DNA of 64,000 nucleotides. It comes from Pseudomonas sp. (lineage in GTDB: Bacteria > Pseudomonadota > Gammaproteobacteria > Pseudomonadales > Pseudomonadaceae). Position 1 is the stretch's first letter, and each line of letters begins with the position of its first letter. The position numbers and the translations under genes are program-made. Of this stretch, positions 52,120 through 61,527 are shown in pieces. The notes under the pieces were generated by a model, which was not told where the DNA came from, made no database searches, and was given only the letters and a program-made list of their open reading frames with translations. The stretch covers positions 1-64,000 of the forward strand of contig JAUSOF010000083.1 of assembly GCA_030656145.1 (NCBI GenBank), in the 5' to 3' direction.

Positions 52120-52446
52120 CCCTTGTGAGAAAGTCCTCGCCTGCAGCGACCCATCACCTCGAGCTATCCGTAAGCCGTCACGGCAGTGCACCGTCGATCA
52201 CGGGCACCACGCACATCCAGCCGGCTGTCGTTTCGCTGCGGGGCCGCCCTACCCGCCGGGAACTGCTGCGGGCGATCCGCTAAAGCTGCTTGAGGCAAAT
52301 CGGACCGATGGCGGCGCGCCAAAAGCCGCTGAAGATTTGATCTCGGGCAAGCAAAGCAACGCCGCTTGGATTACCCTATCGGCATATAAAGACCTTCGCC
52401 AAGGCGCAGGGTCAAAAGTTTGTCAATCTGATAAAGAGAGCGTTTT
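52120..52446. other. Intergenic region
   Basis: A 327-base gap between the HAD gene and the DUF4404 gene. Open frames cross it but none has a start site or recognisable sequence. Confidence 0.35.
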
Positions 52447-52713
52447 ATGCCTGCAAACCGCCTACAGCAACAGTTGGAAGAGCTGCGCGATCAGCTGGCC
52501 CAAGACCTGCCACTGACTGAAGAAGAACGAGCATCGCTGTTTGTTTTGACTCAGGAAATCGAACTCCAGCTGGCTCGCCAAGCAGCGGCCGCGCCGGATG
52601 CCACCCTGATCGATGGTGTCAACCTGGCGGTAGAGCGCTTCGAAGCCAGCCATCCAACCGTGGCCGGGACTTTGCGCAACATCGTACAGAGCCTGGCCAA
52701 CATGGGCATCTGA
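52447..52713 (+). CDS. DUF4404-family protein
   Basis: An 88-residue cytoplasmic helical protein starting MPANRLQQQLEELRDQLA, with LTEEERASLFVLTQEIELQL and the conserved end VAGTLRNIVQSLANMGI. No function is known for the family. It stands before queF (opposite strand), as in other Pseudomonas. Confidence 0.85.
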   Translation: MPANRLQQQLEELRDQLAQDLPLTEEERASLFVLTQEIELQLARQAAAAPDATLIDGVNLAVERFEASHPTVAGTLRNIVQSLANMGI

Positions 52714-52844
52714 GCAGCCGTGACAAACTCGCGCTTACTGCAGCCGCCTCCACGCACCCGCTCCTCGCAGCGGCAATCGTTACCGCCGCGCCGCTACGCG
52801 AAACGTAAGCGGCGTAGCGCAGCAGAAGCGCTTGCTTGCCCCCG

Positions 52845-53675
52845 CTACTGGCGCACCAAGCGCCGATTGTCCGGCGCTATCGCCGCCGTACTGCGGTAGG
52901 GGTTGATGTCCAGGCCGCCGCGCCGGACATAACGGGCATACACCGTCAGGTATTCAGGTTGGAGCAGGCGCTGCAGGTCGAGAAAGATTCGTTCCACGCA
53001 CTGCTCGTGAAAATCTGCATGCTGGCGAAAGCTGACCAGATAGGCCAGTAAACTGGCGTGATCCAGCGCCGCACCACGGTACTGCACCACCACACTCCCC
53101 CAATCCGGCTGACCGGTGACCGGACAGTTGGATTTCAGCAGATGGCTGTGCAGGCTTTCGTCAACGATGCGATCTGCCGTGCACCGCAGTAACTCGGGCT
53201 GCGGCTGCGCATAGTTGCTGATGATCACATCCAGCTCATCGATGCACGGCCCAGGCAACGTCGCCACCCCCTCAGCCGTCACCTCGGCCAAGCTGCGAAC
53301 GCGCACCCCCACCGGCTTGCCGGCCGCCTCTGACAAATCGCGCTGCAGCAAGGCAAGCAATTCACCCACATCATTGAACACAGTCTGATTCAACGAGTTG
53401 AGGTAGAGCTTGAAGGATTTCGACTCGATGATATTAGGTGAGTCCGCAGGTATGGCGAACTCGCCAATGGCCACCACCGGCTTGCCGGAAGGCAACAGCC
53501 AGGACAGCTCGAAGCAGTTCCAGAAATCCACCCCTTGATACGGCAACGTCTCGGCCGTGAGGCCTAGCTCGGCCCACTTGGCGGCGCGCGCAATCGGGAA
53601 CAGCAATGACGGTGTATAGGTGGCGATATACTCGCTGGACTTACCCAGTGGCGAATCTTCGGCGGCGGGATGCAT
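52845..53675 (-). CDS. queF: NADPH-dependent 7-cyano-7-deazaguanine reductase
   Basis: A 276-residue QueF of the long, two-domain type. It reduces preQ0 to preQ1 in queuosine synthesis. The catalytic Cys is in [11 protein letters not shown] (C184) and the QueF motif [11 protein letters not shown] is at 84-94. ATG 53675 ([14 protein letters not shown]) matches the family start; an upstream in-frame start would add 7 residues. Confidence 0.96.
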   Translation of the reverse strand: MHPAAEDSPLGKSSEYIATYTPSLLFPIARAAKWAELGLTAETLPYQGVDFWNCFELSWLLPSGKPVVAIGEFAIPADSPNIIESKSFKLYLNSLNQTVFNDVGELLALLQRDLSEAAGKPVGVRVRSLAEVTAEGVATLPGPCIDELDVIISNYAQPQPELLRCTADRIVDESLHSHLLKSNCPVTGQPDWGSVVVQYRGAALDHASLLAYLVSFRQHADFHEQCVERIFLDLQRLLQPEYLTVYARYVRRGGLDINPYRSTAAIAPDNRRLVRQ

Positions 53676-53784
53676 GGCAAAAACCTGCTTAATCAAAGGG
53701 AACAGTGCATAACGCGGGGCAGAGCTGAATAATGGTGCAAGTACGGCGACTCTCGCCTATCCAGCGCCCGTTGTTGGCGTTGCG

Positions 53785-54483
53785 CTAGGCCAGCTCAGCC
53801 ACAACCGCAGCCAAGGCCTGCGCCGGATCGCTGGCCTGGCAGATCGGCCGACCGATGACCAAGTAATCGGAACCGCCATCCAGCGCCTGACGCGGCGTCA
53901 GAATACGCCGCTGATCGTCCAGGGCACTGCCAGCCGGACGAATGCCGGGAGTGACCAGCTGCAACGCCGGGTGAGCGGCCTTTAGCGCCAAGGCTTCCTG
54001 AGCGGAGCACACCAGGCCATCCAGCCCGGCTTGCGCGGCCAGCCCGGCGAGGCGCAGCACCTGCGCCTGCGGCTCGACATCCAGGCCGATGCCGGCCAGG
54101 TCTTCACGCTCCATACTGGTCAGCACGGTCACGCCAATCAGCAGTGGCTTGGCACCGCTCAGCTTGTCCAGGGTTTCACGACAGGCCGTCATCATGCGCA
54201 GGCCTCCCGAGCAATGCACGTTGACCATCCACACGCCCAGCTCAGCAGCGGCCTTGACCGCCATCGCCGTGGTGTTGGGAATATCATGGAATTTCAAGTC
54301 AAGGAACACCTCGAAACCCTTGTCCGCCAGTGCGCCCACGATGTCGGGGCCGCAACGGGTGAACAGCTCCTTGCCGACCTTGACCCGGCACAGCTCGGGG
54401 TCCAGCCGGTCTGCCAGCGCCAGCGCGGCGGCACGGGTGGGGAAATCCAGGGCAACGATGATCGGGGTCTGGCAGGCGGACAT
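53785..54483 (-). CDS. pyrF: Orotidine 5'-phosphate decarboxylase
   Basis: A 232-residue TIM-barrel enzyme for the last step of UMP synthesis. The catalytic motif [10 protein letters not shown] (Lys64) and the phosphate-binding GIRPAG and YLVIGRPI segments are intact. ATG 54483 is chosen because family similarity ([15 protein letters not shown]) begins right after it; the longer frame upstream is low-complexity. Confidence 0.96.
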   Translation of the reverse strand: MSACQTPIIVALDFPTRAAALALADRLDPELCRVKVGKELFTRCGPDIVGALADKGFEVFLDLKFHDIPNTTAMAVKAAAELGVWMVNVHCSGGLRMMTACRETLDKLSGAKPLLIGVTVLTSMEREDLAGIGLDVEPQAQVLRLAGLAAQAGLDGLVCSAQEALALKAAHPALQLVTPGIRPAGSALDDQRRILTPRQALDGGSDYLVIGRPICQASDPAQALAAVVAELA

Positions 54484-54722
54484 GGGCGGACTCTCGGACA
54501 AGACAAATTCGGCGCGCATTGTAGCGGAACCCGCCCACAATTGCCGGCTCGACGGTTCGACGGCTCGACGACTCGGCTGCCGGGTGGCGGTATCACCTGA
54601 CCGCGCAGTACATCGGCACAGACGAAGATCTGTCCAGCATGTCCTCGACCTGCATCGTACTGCTGCGCACCGCTCGCCCACGATCGTCGGTCACCGAAGT
54701 CAGTTCGCCGAAGGCTTCAGAC

Positions 54723-55472
54723 TCAGAGGCCGAGCAGTAACGCGCAGAGCAACAGGAAACCAGCGAACAGCACACGCAACAGTCGTTCGGGCAAGGCATG
54801 GGCGAGCCTCACCCCCCAACTGATACTGAGCAGCCCGCCAATTGCCAGGGGGATCGCCAACGCCCAATCAACATGGTCGTGCAACGCATAGGTCACAAGA
54901 GTCACCCCGGTACTCGGCGCCGCTAGCGCCAGCGCCAGGCCCTGAGCCATCACCTGGGTGGTACCGAACACGCCGGTCAGAACCGGTACGGCCAACACCG
55001 CACCACCAACCCCGAACAGGCCGCCAAGCAAACCGGCAGCACTGCCCAATGCCGCCAGCCAAGGCCAGGGCTGACGCAGCTCATTGCAGCCCGCCACAGG
55101 GCGCCAATACATACGCGACAAATTGTAGAGCGCCAACACAAGGAGAAACGCAACGAAGGCCAGACGCATGCGCTCGGCATCCACCGCCACCGCCCAACCT
55201 GCCCCCAGCAGGGCACACAAGAAGCCGCTCAGCGCCAAGGTCAGCGCATGGCGCAGGTCGATGCGGTTGCGCTGGTGATAGCGCCACAGTGCCAGCAGTA
55301 CATTCGGCACCACCATCACCAAGGCCGTGCCCTGGGCCAGTTGCTGATCGAGCCCGAACAGCACACCCAGAGCTGGAATCGCGATCAAACCGCCACCAAT
55401 GCCGAACAGGCCACCCAGCGCACCCAGCAGCACACCGAGGATCAGATTCAGGGCAAAGTCGATCAGGTTCAT
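54723..55472 (-). CDS. TSUP/TauE-type sulfite or sulfonate permease family protein
   Basis: A 249-residue membrane protein with about eight spans and the duplicated TSUP motif: GALGGLFGIGGGLIAIPAL near the N-terminus and AGLLGGLFGVGGAVLAVPVL in the second half. Members export or import sulfur-containing anions; the substrate is unknown here. ATG 55472 has a TGGAGCCACC site. Divergent from the LysR gene, which may regulate it. The 240 bases downstream to pyrF contain no firm gene. Confidence 0.9.
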   Translation of the reverse strand: MNLIDFALNLILGVLLGALGGLFGIGGGLIAIPALGVLFGLDQQLAQGTALVMVVPNVLLALWRYHQRNRIDLRHALTLALSGFLCALLGAGWAVAVDAERMRLAFVAFLLVLALYNLSRMYWRPVAGCNELRQPWPWLAALGSAAGLLGGLFGVGGAVLAVPVLTGVFGTTQVMAQGLALALAAPSTGVTLVTYALHDHVDWALAIPLAIGGLLSISWGVRLAHALPERLLRVLFAGFLLLCALLLGL

Positions 55473-55576
55473 CGGTGGCTCCATTAGCGTCGTGCTCATC
55501 CTAGCCAGTCAACCCTAGCCCGGAAACGCACAGCAGCGCACAATCGCTATGCCGATCACGCATAAGCGAGCCGCAG

Positions 55577-56533
55577 ATGAACCCCGACGCCCTGACCGAC
55601 CAGCTCAGCCTGTTTCTTGACGTATTGGAAACCGGCAGCTTCTCCGCTGCCGCCAGGCGCCATCCGCTTACCCCTTCTGCCGTAGCCAGGCGCATTGATG
55701 CACTGGAGCGCTCGCTCGGCAGCAGCCTATTCAGTCGCAACACTCACGCGGTACGCGCCACCCCCGCCGGACTGGCCTTCGCCGAGCGCGCCAAGCGCAT
55801 CCTCGCGGAGCTGCACCTGTCCCGTGCTGAGGCTGTATCGCTGAGCAGCGCACCGGAGGGATTGATCAGCATCGACGCCCCTGCGCCCTTCGGACGGCGC
55901 CACCTGGCACCGGCGATTGCCGAGTTTCTCGTCGCCTACCCGGGGCTGGATGTGCAACTGCGCCTGATCGACAGTTTCATCGACCTGCATGGCGCCCACC
56001 TCGGCGAGGTCGACCTGGTGTTGCGCATCGGCCCGCTGGCCGACACCCGCCTGGTAGCCACTGCCCTGGCGCCACTGGTGCGGGTGGTCTGCGCCAGTCC
56101 GGATTACCTGGCACGACATGGCGTACCCCGTTCGCCCAGCGACCTGGTGGAGCATGACGGCCTCGACTGGGATAGCCTGGCGCCGCCCTACGCCTGGCGC
56201 TTCGAGGTCGACGGCAAGCTGCAGATCTGCCGCCCGAAGCGCCTGCGCATGACCGCCAACAACGCCGAAACCCTGCTATTCGGCGCCCTCGCCGGCCTGG
56301 GCATCGCCCACCTGCCAACCTGGCTGATCAGCGATTACCTGTTACGCGGCGAACTGCTGCCACTGTTCTGCGAAGACGGCCTGCCGGCGCCGGAACCGAG
56401 CGGCATCTTCGCCCTGCGCCTGGAGCGCGAAACCAGTTCGCGCAGCCGCTTGCTGCTGGAGTTCCTCAAGTCCCGCTTCGGCCCGCTCGCGCCTTGGGAC
56501 CTCGCCCTGAAAAGCGGCCTGAATCGCAACTGA
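55577..56533 (+). CDS. LysR-family transcriptional regulator
   Basis: A 318-residue LysR protein: winged HTH (LSLFLDVLETGSFSAAARR, LTPSAVARRIDALE) and co-inducer domain. It is divergent from the TSUP permease gene with about 100 bases between, a usual regulator-target layout. Effector unknown. Confidence 0.93.
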   Translation: MNPDALTDQLSLFLDVLETGSFSAAARRHPLTPSAVARRIDALERSLGSSLFSRNTHAVRATPAGLAFAERAKRILAELHLSRAEAVSLSSAPEGLISIDAPAPFGRRHLAPAIAEFLVAYPGLDVQLRLIDSFIDLHGAHLGEVDLVLRIGPLADTRLVATALAPLVRVVCASPDYLARHGVPRSPSDLVEHDGLDWDSLAPPYAWRFEVDGKLQICRPKRLRMTANNAETLLFGALAGLGIAHLPTWLISDYLLRGELLPLFCEDGLPAPEPSGIFALRLERETSSRSRLLLEFLKSRFGPLAPWDLALKSGLNRN

Positions 56534-56773
56534 CCCAAGCAGGCCAAGCAGATAGAGGGCGCTGCGCAGATCAACCCGAACGCCTGCGCCAGCAGGCCAT
56601 ATACCCATCAACATCGCACGGCGCCCCGCACACAAGTCCACAGTCGCAGCACACGCCCTCACATTGACCTGCCTTTGAGCAAGCAAGATTGGCAATATCT
56701 GTGGGGTTATTGACCTTGTTGCCAGCCTTTCGCTGAGCGCAGACTGCATCCACTGGTTATCGAGAGCTCGCCC

Positions 56774-57769
56774 ATGGATGCGCTAAAAACCATTGCCTGC
56801 CTGCTTTACCCGGATGTAATGAGCCTGGATGTGACGGGGCCGCTGCAGGTCTTCGCCTCGGCCAATGTCGAGCGCCAACGCCAGGGTTTGCCGGCGCTCT
56901 ATCGCCTTGTCGTGCTCGGCCAACAAACCGGGGCCATCGCCACTTCAGCCGGCTTCCAACTGGTTGCCGAACAACGTTGGTGCGAAATCGACGCGGCACA
57001 GATCGACACCCTGCTGATCCCCGGCGGTCTGGGCGAGCAGGTCCAATGCCAGAATCAGGAATTATTGACCTGGCTGCGTGCCGCCGAACCACAGGTGCGC
57101 CGCCTGGGCTCAGTCTGTTCCGGCGCACTGATCCTCGCCGCCGCCGGCCTGCTCAAGGGCCGCAGGGCAACTACCCACTGGGCCGATGCGGAAAATCTGC
57201 GTCGGGAGTATCCCGACGTCATGGTCGCTGCAGACTGCCTGCACACCTATGACCCGCAGGATTTGCATGGTGACGGCCATATTTTTACCTCTGCAGGCGT
57301 AACTGCGGGTATCGACCTGGCCCTGGCCCTGATTGAGGCCGACCTTGGACGCGTCACCGCACTGGCGGTGGCGCGGCGCCTGGTGATGTTCCTGCGCAGG
57401 CCGGGCGGGCAAGCCCAGTTCAGCGCCCTGCTCACTCCAGAGCCAAGCCGCATAACACGCCTGGCCACGTTGCTGGAGTGGATTGCGGTGCACCTGAGTG
57501 AAGACCTGTCGCTGGATGCACTGGCCGCCCAGGCGCACATGACACCGCGTACGCTGTCGCGAGTGTTTGTCCAGGAACTGGGCATGGGGCCGGGGCGCTA
57601 TGTCGAACGTATTCGCCTGGAAGCAGCGCGCCATTTACTCCAGGGGCCTCAGGCGTCGATCGCTACGGTGGCACGCCTAACCGGTTTCGCTCACCCAGAA
57701 AACCTGCGCCGCACATTCCACAAGCACCTGGGCGTCAGCCCCCTGGAATACGCCGCGCGGTTCACCTGA
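56774..57769 (+). CDS. GlxA-family AraC-type regulator (DJ-1/PfpI + AraC)
   Basis: A 331-residue regulator with an N-terminal DJ-1/PfpI-like domain ([18 protein letters not shown]; nucleophile-elbow [14 protein letters not shown]) and a C-terminal AraC HTH pair ([37 protein letters not shown]). GlxA-type proteins control catabolic or amine-compound genes. It lies 28 bases before the DUF1272-DUF1348 gene on the same strand, a likely target or operon partner. Confidence 0.92.
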   Translation: MDALKTIACLLYPDVMSLDVTGPLQVFASANVERQRQGLPALYRLVVLGQQTGAIATSAGFQLVAEQRWCEIDAAQIDTLLIPGGLGEQVQCQNQELLTWLRAAEPQVRRLGSVCSGALILAAAGLLKGRRATTHWADAENLRREYPDVMVAADCLHTYDPQDLHGDGHIFTSAGVTAGIDLALALIEADLGRVTALAVARRLVMFLRRPGGQAQFSALLTPEPSRITRLATLLEWIAVHLSEDLSLDALAAQAHMTPRTLSRVFVQELGMGPGRYVERIRLEAARHLLQGPQASIATVARLTGFAHPENLRRTFHKHLGVSPLEYAARFT

Positions 57770-57797
57770 CGCCTCATCATCCAATCAGGAATCAAGC

Positions 57798-58475
57798 ATG
57801 CTGCAACTGCGCCCCAACTGTGAATGCTGCGCCCGCGATCTGCCCGGCGACTCGAGCGAGGCGCTGATCTGCTCGTTCGAATGCACCTTCTGCCGTGACT
57901 GCAGCGACAACATTCTGCACGGCAGCTGTCCTAACTGTGGCGGTGAGCTGGTCAGACGACCCATCCGCCCGACGGCCAAGCAGCCCGACAGCACCGCATC
58001 GACTGAAAGCGGCTGGCGCCCACCTCTGCCGCCTTTCACGCGGGCAAGCGCCATCGAAAAAGTCCGCCTGGCCGAGGACGGCTGGAACAGCCGCGATCCG
58101 CAACGGGTATCACAGGCCTATACCCTGGATAGCAAATGGCGCAACCGTGCAGAATTCGCAGTCAATCGACAAGAAGTCGAGCGCTTCCTCATCCGTAAGT
58201 GGGCCAAGGAGCTCGACTACCGCTTGATCAAGGAACTTTGGGCGTTCACCGACGAACGCATCGCCGTGCGTTATGCCTACGAGTGGCATGACGACGCTGG
58301 GAACTGGTTTCGTTCATACGGTAACGAGAACTGGGAATTTTCTCAAAACGGGCTGATGAGCAAACGCTTCGCTTGCATCAACGACACGCCAATCAAAGAA
58401 TCCGAACGCAAATTCCACTGGCCCCTGGGCCGTCGCCCCGATGAGCACCCTGGCCTGTCCGAGCTGGGCCTTTGA
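57798..58475 (+). CDS. DUF1272-DUF1348 fusion protein
   Basis: A 225-residue protein joining two usually separate families. Residues 1-55 are a DUF1272 zinc-binding domain with Cys pairs ([24 protein letters not shown]). Residues 75-225 are DUF1348, an NTF2-like fold ([52 protein letters not shown]). Neither has a firm function; SnoaL/NTF2-like folds often bind small substrates. It follows the GlxA-type regulator. Confidence 0.87.
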   Translation: MLQLRPNCECCARDLPGDSSEALICSFECTFCRDCSDNILHGSCPNCGGELVRRPIRPTAKQPDSTASTESGWRPPLPPFTRASAIEKVRLAEDGWNSRDPQRVSQAYTLDSKWRNRAEFAVNRQEVERFLIRKWAKELDYRLIKELWAFTDERIAVRYAYEWHDDAGNWFRSYGNENWEFSQNGLMSKRFACINDTPIKESERKFHWPLGRRPDEHPGLSELGL

Positions 58476-58554
58476 ACGCTTACCGCACACATTTAACCTA
58501 CTCAAGCAGCGAGAAAAACAGTGCAGGTAAACCTAAGGCAGGCACGCCGCAGGC

Positions 58555-59538
58555 TCAGGTCAACGGCACTGACGCGACCTGATTACTGAGGTAAACCTTG
58601 GTCTGATTGCGACCTGCTTTCTTGGCCGCATACAGCGCCTGATCAGCCCGTTCGATCAACTGCTGGTAGCCCTCGACGGGAGCGCTCAGGTCGGCCACAC
58701 CCAAGCTGATGGTGAACGGAATTACCTGCCCCTCGTAGGTTACCAGCAGCGATTCAATGCGTTGGCGCAGGCGCTCGGCAAACAACAGGCCGCCAGCACT
58801 GTCGATATCCGGCAGCAAAACCACAAACTCCTCGCCGCCATAGCGCCCCGCATAATCCGTGTCGCGCACCTGCTCACGCACCACATCGGCGACGGCCTGA
58901 ATCACCTTGTCACCAGCCGGGTGGCCATGGGCGTCATTGACCTGTTTGAAATGATCGATGTCGAACATCACCAGTGCGGCCATGCTTTGATAACGCCGGT
59001 GCCGGGCGTATTCGCGCTGCAGGCACTCTTCCCAATAACCGCGATTGTTCAGGCCGGTCAGGCGATCGGTACGCGAGAGCTGTTGCAATTGCAGGTTCGC
59101 AGCCTGTAGTTGCAGCTTGTTTACCGCCACAGTGGTCACGTCATAAATGATCAGGCAGATATGCTCGATACTGGTGTTGATGGCCTGCAGCGGCAAAATA
59201 GTGGTGTTCTGGAACATGAACTCTTCCTGCCCGGTGATTGGCTGGTAGTTCTTGAACTTCATCAGGTAAGGTCGCTGCTCCCAAATGGTGAACGCAGGGG
59301 TACCCAGCGTCACGACCCCTTCAACCTTGTGGCGGAACCAGTTCTCCTCGATTTCAGGAAACAGGCTGAACAATGACTGCTGGTGAACTTCATGGGGCTG
59401 CAGACCAGAGCGGTTCTCCATAAAGGTATTCCAGACGTGAACGCGGTATTCGCGATCCAGCACCACGACGCCGACATCGATGCTCTGCACCACGGCCAGC
59501 AGCCAGTGAAACTCGTTAAAATCCAGGTTTTCGTTCAT
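58555..59538 (-). CDS. Diguanylate cyclase with N-terminal PAS domain
   Basis: A 327-residue protein: PAS domain (about residues 10-115), short coiled coil, and GGDEF domain with RYGGEEFVVLLPD and FDIDHFKQVNDAHGHPAGD. It should synthesise c-di-GMP. ATG 59538 lies 2 bases after the upstream response-regulator stop, so the two are co-translated and likely one signalling unit. Confidence 0.92.
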   Translation of the reverse strand: MNENLDFNEFHWLLAVVQSIDVGVVVLDREYRVHVWNTFMENRSGLQPHEVHQQSLFSLFPEIEENWFRHKVEGVVTLGTPAFTIWEQRPYLMKFKNYQPITGQEEFMFQNTTILPLQAINTSIEHICLIIYDVTTVAVNKLQLQAANLQLQQLSRTDRLTGLNNRGYWEECLQREYARHRRYQSMAALVMFDIDHFKQVNDAHGHPAGDKVIQAVADVVREQVRDTDYAGRYGGEEFVVLLPDIDSAGGLLFAERLRQRIESLLVTYEGQVIPFTISLGVADLSAPVEGYQQLIERADQALYAAKKAGRNQTKVYLSNQVASVPLT

Positions 59539-59540
59539 GT

Positions 59541-60539
59541 TCAATTCATCAGGTGAGCAAGCTTGTTGGAAAGCAACGCCACCGAGTCTTCAGTGAACAA
59601 CAGAAGCAAGTCGAAATGGATGGGGTGGCCCTCGATGCTGTAGCTGATTTCCACCGCCAGGGTGGTCTTCCAGCGTGGTCGATTGAGCTTGATCAACTCA
59701 TCGATCGAAGCATGTTCGCCCAACACGATTGGATGGCTTTGAGAAAACTGCACATCGATCTGCTCGGCAATACCATTCAGGCAGGCGCCTATCAACAGCG
59801 TCGACAGATCTAAGAGCATTTCAATTTCGGAATACTCGGAGGAAAATCCGCTCATCAAACCGGCCATGTCACCCACTTCCGAGTCATGGAAGATCAGCAG
59901 TGCCTCGCCGGCGATGCCACCGCCGATAAACCCCTGGCATACGGCCGTGAGTCCGTCCCCGCGCTGAGCATCCGCCAGGGCCATATGCAACTCGCCAACT
60001 TCAAACAGGCTGGCATTAGGTACAGGCAATTGCACAAACACACCCAGTAGCTTGGCCAGCAAGGCCGCAGCATGGCCCATGGCAACGTTGACCACCTCAC
60101 GAAAGGCATCGAGAAAGTTGACCGCCGACTCAGTCCCGGCCGCACGCACAGCCAGACCATTCCCGCTACCAACAAGCAACCCCAGATCTTCCAGGGTTTG
60201 CCTGAGCAGCTCCGGAGCCGCGGGCTTCTGCACAAAGGCCAGCGCCCCGAGCGCCATGACCCGCTGCACAGCCTGCTCCTGAACATCGCCAGAGACCACT
60301 ATGACCTTGCAGGACAGGCCCTCATCGCGCAGGGCCGTCAGCACCTGATAGCCATCCATCTCGGGCATGGTCAGATCGAGCAACATCACATCGGTCTGAC
60401 CTTTGCGCAAAACCGCCATTGCCTCAATGCCGTGGGTCGCCTGCTCTATGGTGACAGGCCACTCGACAGGTAACGCGCGCAATAATTGCTTGCGCGCCAT
60501 GCTTGAGTCATCACAGATAAGCAGCGTACTGACAGTCAT
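59541..60539 (-). CDS. Response regulator with CheX/CheC-like C-terminal domain
   Basis: A 332-residue protein: receiver domain (LLICDDSSMARKQLLR; phospho-Asp in VMLLDLTMPEMDG; Lys in FVQKPAAPELL) followed by a CheC/CheX-like domain of about 200 residues (FREVVNVAMGHAAALLAKLL; ALLIFHDSEVGDMAGLM). CheC-type domains dephosphorylate CheY-P or bind it. Coupled to the PAS-GGDEF gene. It probably modulates that cyclase or another phosphorelay. ATG 60539 is preferred over an upstream GTG. Confidence 0.88.
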   Translation of the reverse strand: MTVSTLLICDDSSMARKQLLRALPVEWPVTIEQATHGIEAMAVLRKGQTDVMLLDLTMPEMDGYQVLTALRDEGLSCKVIVVSGDVQEQAVQRVMALGALAFVQKPAAPELLRQTLEDLGLLVGSGNGLAVRAAGTESAVNFLDAFREVVNVAMGHAAALLAKLLGVFVQLPVPNASLFEVGELHMALADAQRGDGLTAVCQGFIGGGIAGEALLIFHDSEVGDMAGLMSGFSSEYSEIEMLLDLSTLLIGACLNGIAEQIDVQFSQSHPIVLGEHASIDELIKLNRPRWKTTLAVEISYSIEGHPIHFDLLLLFTEDSVALLSNKLAHLMN

Positions 60540-60689
60540 GCGCACCACTTATTATCAGGTTGTTTGTTGGCTTGACGTCTGGAGTCCAGCCCCGTCAGCT
60601 CTCAATATGCCACGTTCTTGGCGTTGCACTTAAACGATGGCAGGCAGCATTAGGCAGAGGCTGCGTGACTGCTGGAAGGTATAGAAACA

Positions 60690-60715
60690 AAAAGGTGGCC
60701 ATTTGGCCACCTTTT
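60690..60715 (-). terminator. Rho-independent terminator of nfuA
   Basis: AAAAGGTGGCC (60690-60700) pairs with GGCCACCTTTT (60705-60715); read on the minus strand the stem is followed by TTTTTGTTT. It lies 68 bases after the nfuA stop. Confidence 0.88.
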
Positions 60716-60782
60716 GCAGAGCAGAGAGGTTATGCCCCTCTACAACGATCGATATGTTCACAGCTTCTTACTGAGCACAGGC

Positions 60783-61367
60783 TTAGTAATAGGCGTTTTC
60801 CTTGTTGGAGTGATCAGTCACATCACGCACACCTTTGAGTTCCGGGATGCGCTCAAGCAGGGTTTTTTCGATCCCTTCCTTGAGGGTAAGATCGACCTGC
60901 CCACAACCCTGGCAGCCACCGCCGAACTTCAACACCGCAATGCCGTCGTCGACTACATCGATCAGGCTCACTTCACCGCCGTGACTGGCCAACCCGGGGT
61001 TGATCTCGGTTTGCAGGTAGTAACTGATGCGTTCGTTGATCGGGCTGTCTTCGTTGACCATTGGCACCTTGGCATTCGGCGCCTTGATCGTCAGCTGCCC
61101 GCCCATACGGTCGGTCGCGTAATCGACCACCGCATCTTCCAGAAAGGGTTCGCTGACCGCATCAATCCAGGCCGTGAAGCTGGCCAGGGCAAGCGCGTTG
61201 TCGTCTGGCTTTTCTTCGCCCGGCTTGCAGTACGCAATGCAGGTTTCGGCGTACTGGCTGCCCGGCTGAGTAATGAAAACCCGGATGCCGATACCTGTAG
61301 TGTTCTGCTTGCTCAGCAGATCAGCCAGATAATCGTGGGCAGCGTCAGTAATTATAATGGTGCTCAT
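60783..61367 (-). CDS. nfuA: NfuA, iron-sulfur carrier protein
   Basis: A 194-residue protein: N-terminal degenerate A-type scaffold domain ([18 protein letters not shown]) and C-terminal Nfu domain with the cluster-binding CxxC in GGGCQGCGQ (C152, C155). It delivers 4Fe-4S clusters to client enzymes under stress. ATG 61367 has a GAGGAGTTG site. Confidence 0.96.
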   Translation of the reverse strand: MSTIIITDAAHDYLADLLSKQNTTGIGIRVFITQPGSQYAETCIAYCKPGEEKPDDNALALASFTAWIDAVSEPFLEDAVVDYATDRMGGQLTIKAPNAKVPMVNEDSPINERISYYLQTEINPGLASHGGEVSLIDVVDDGIAVLKFGGGCQGCGQVDLTLKEGIEKTLLERIPELKGVRDVTDHSNKENAYY

Positions 61368-61527
61368 GGCAACTCCTCGCAAACATGGCAGCAGTGTACG
61401 CCAACCATCGGGCTTCGATAAAGCCCGAGTGTTTATCTCGGAATAGTTTTACCTCGCACCATGCTTACCCTTGGAGCGCTTGCAACAAACAGACGAGCCG
61501 CCAAACAGAGGGCCAGAGCACCGGCAA

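Noticed and set aside
54593..54799. 68-residue minus-strand frame between pyrF and the TSUP gene
   Set aside because: Most of its N-terminal part overlaps the TSUP C-terminus in another frame and no start site fits.
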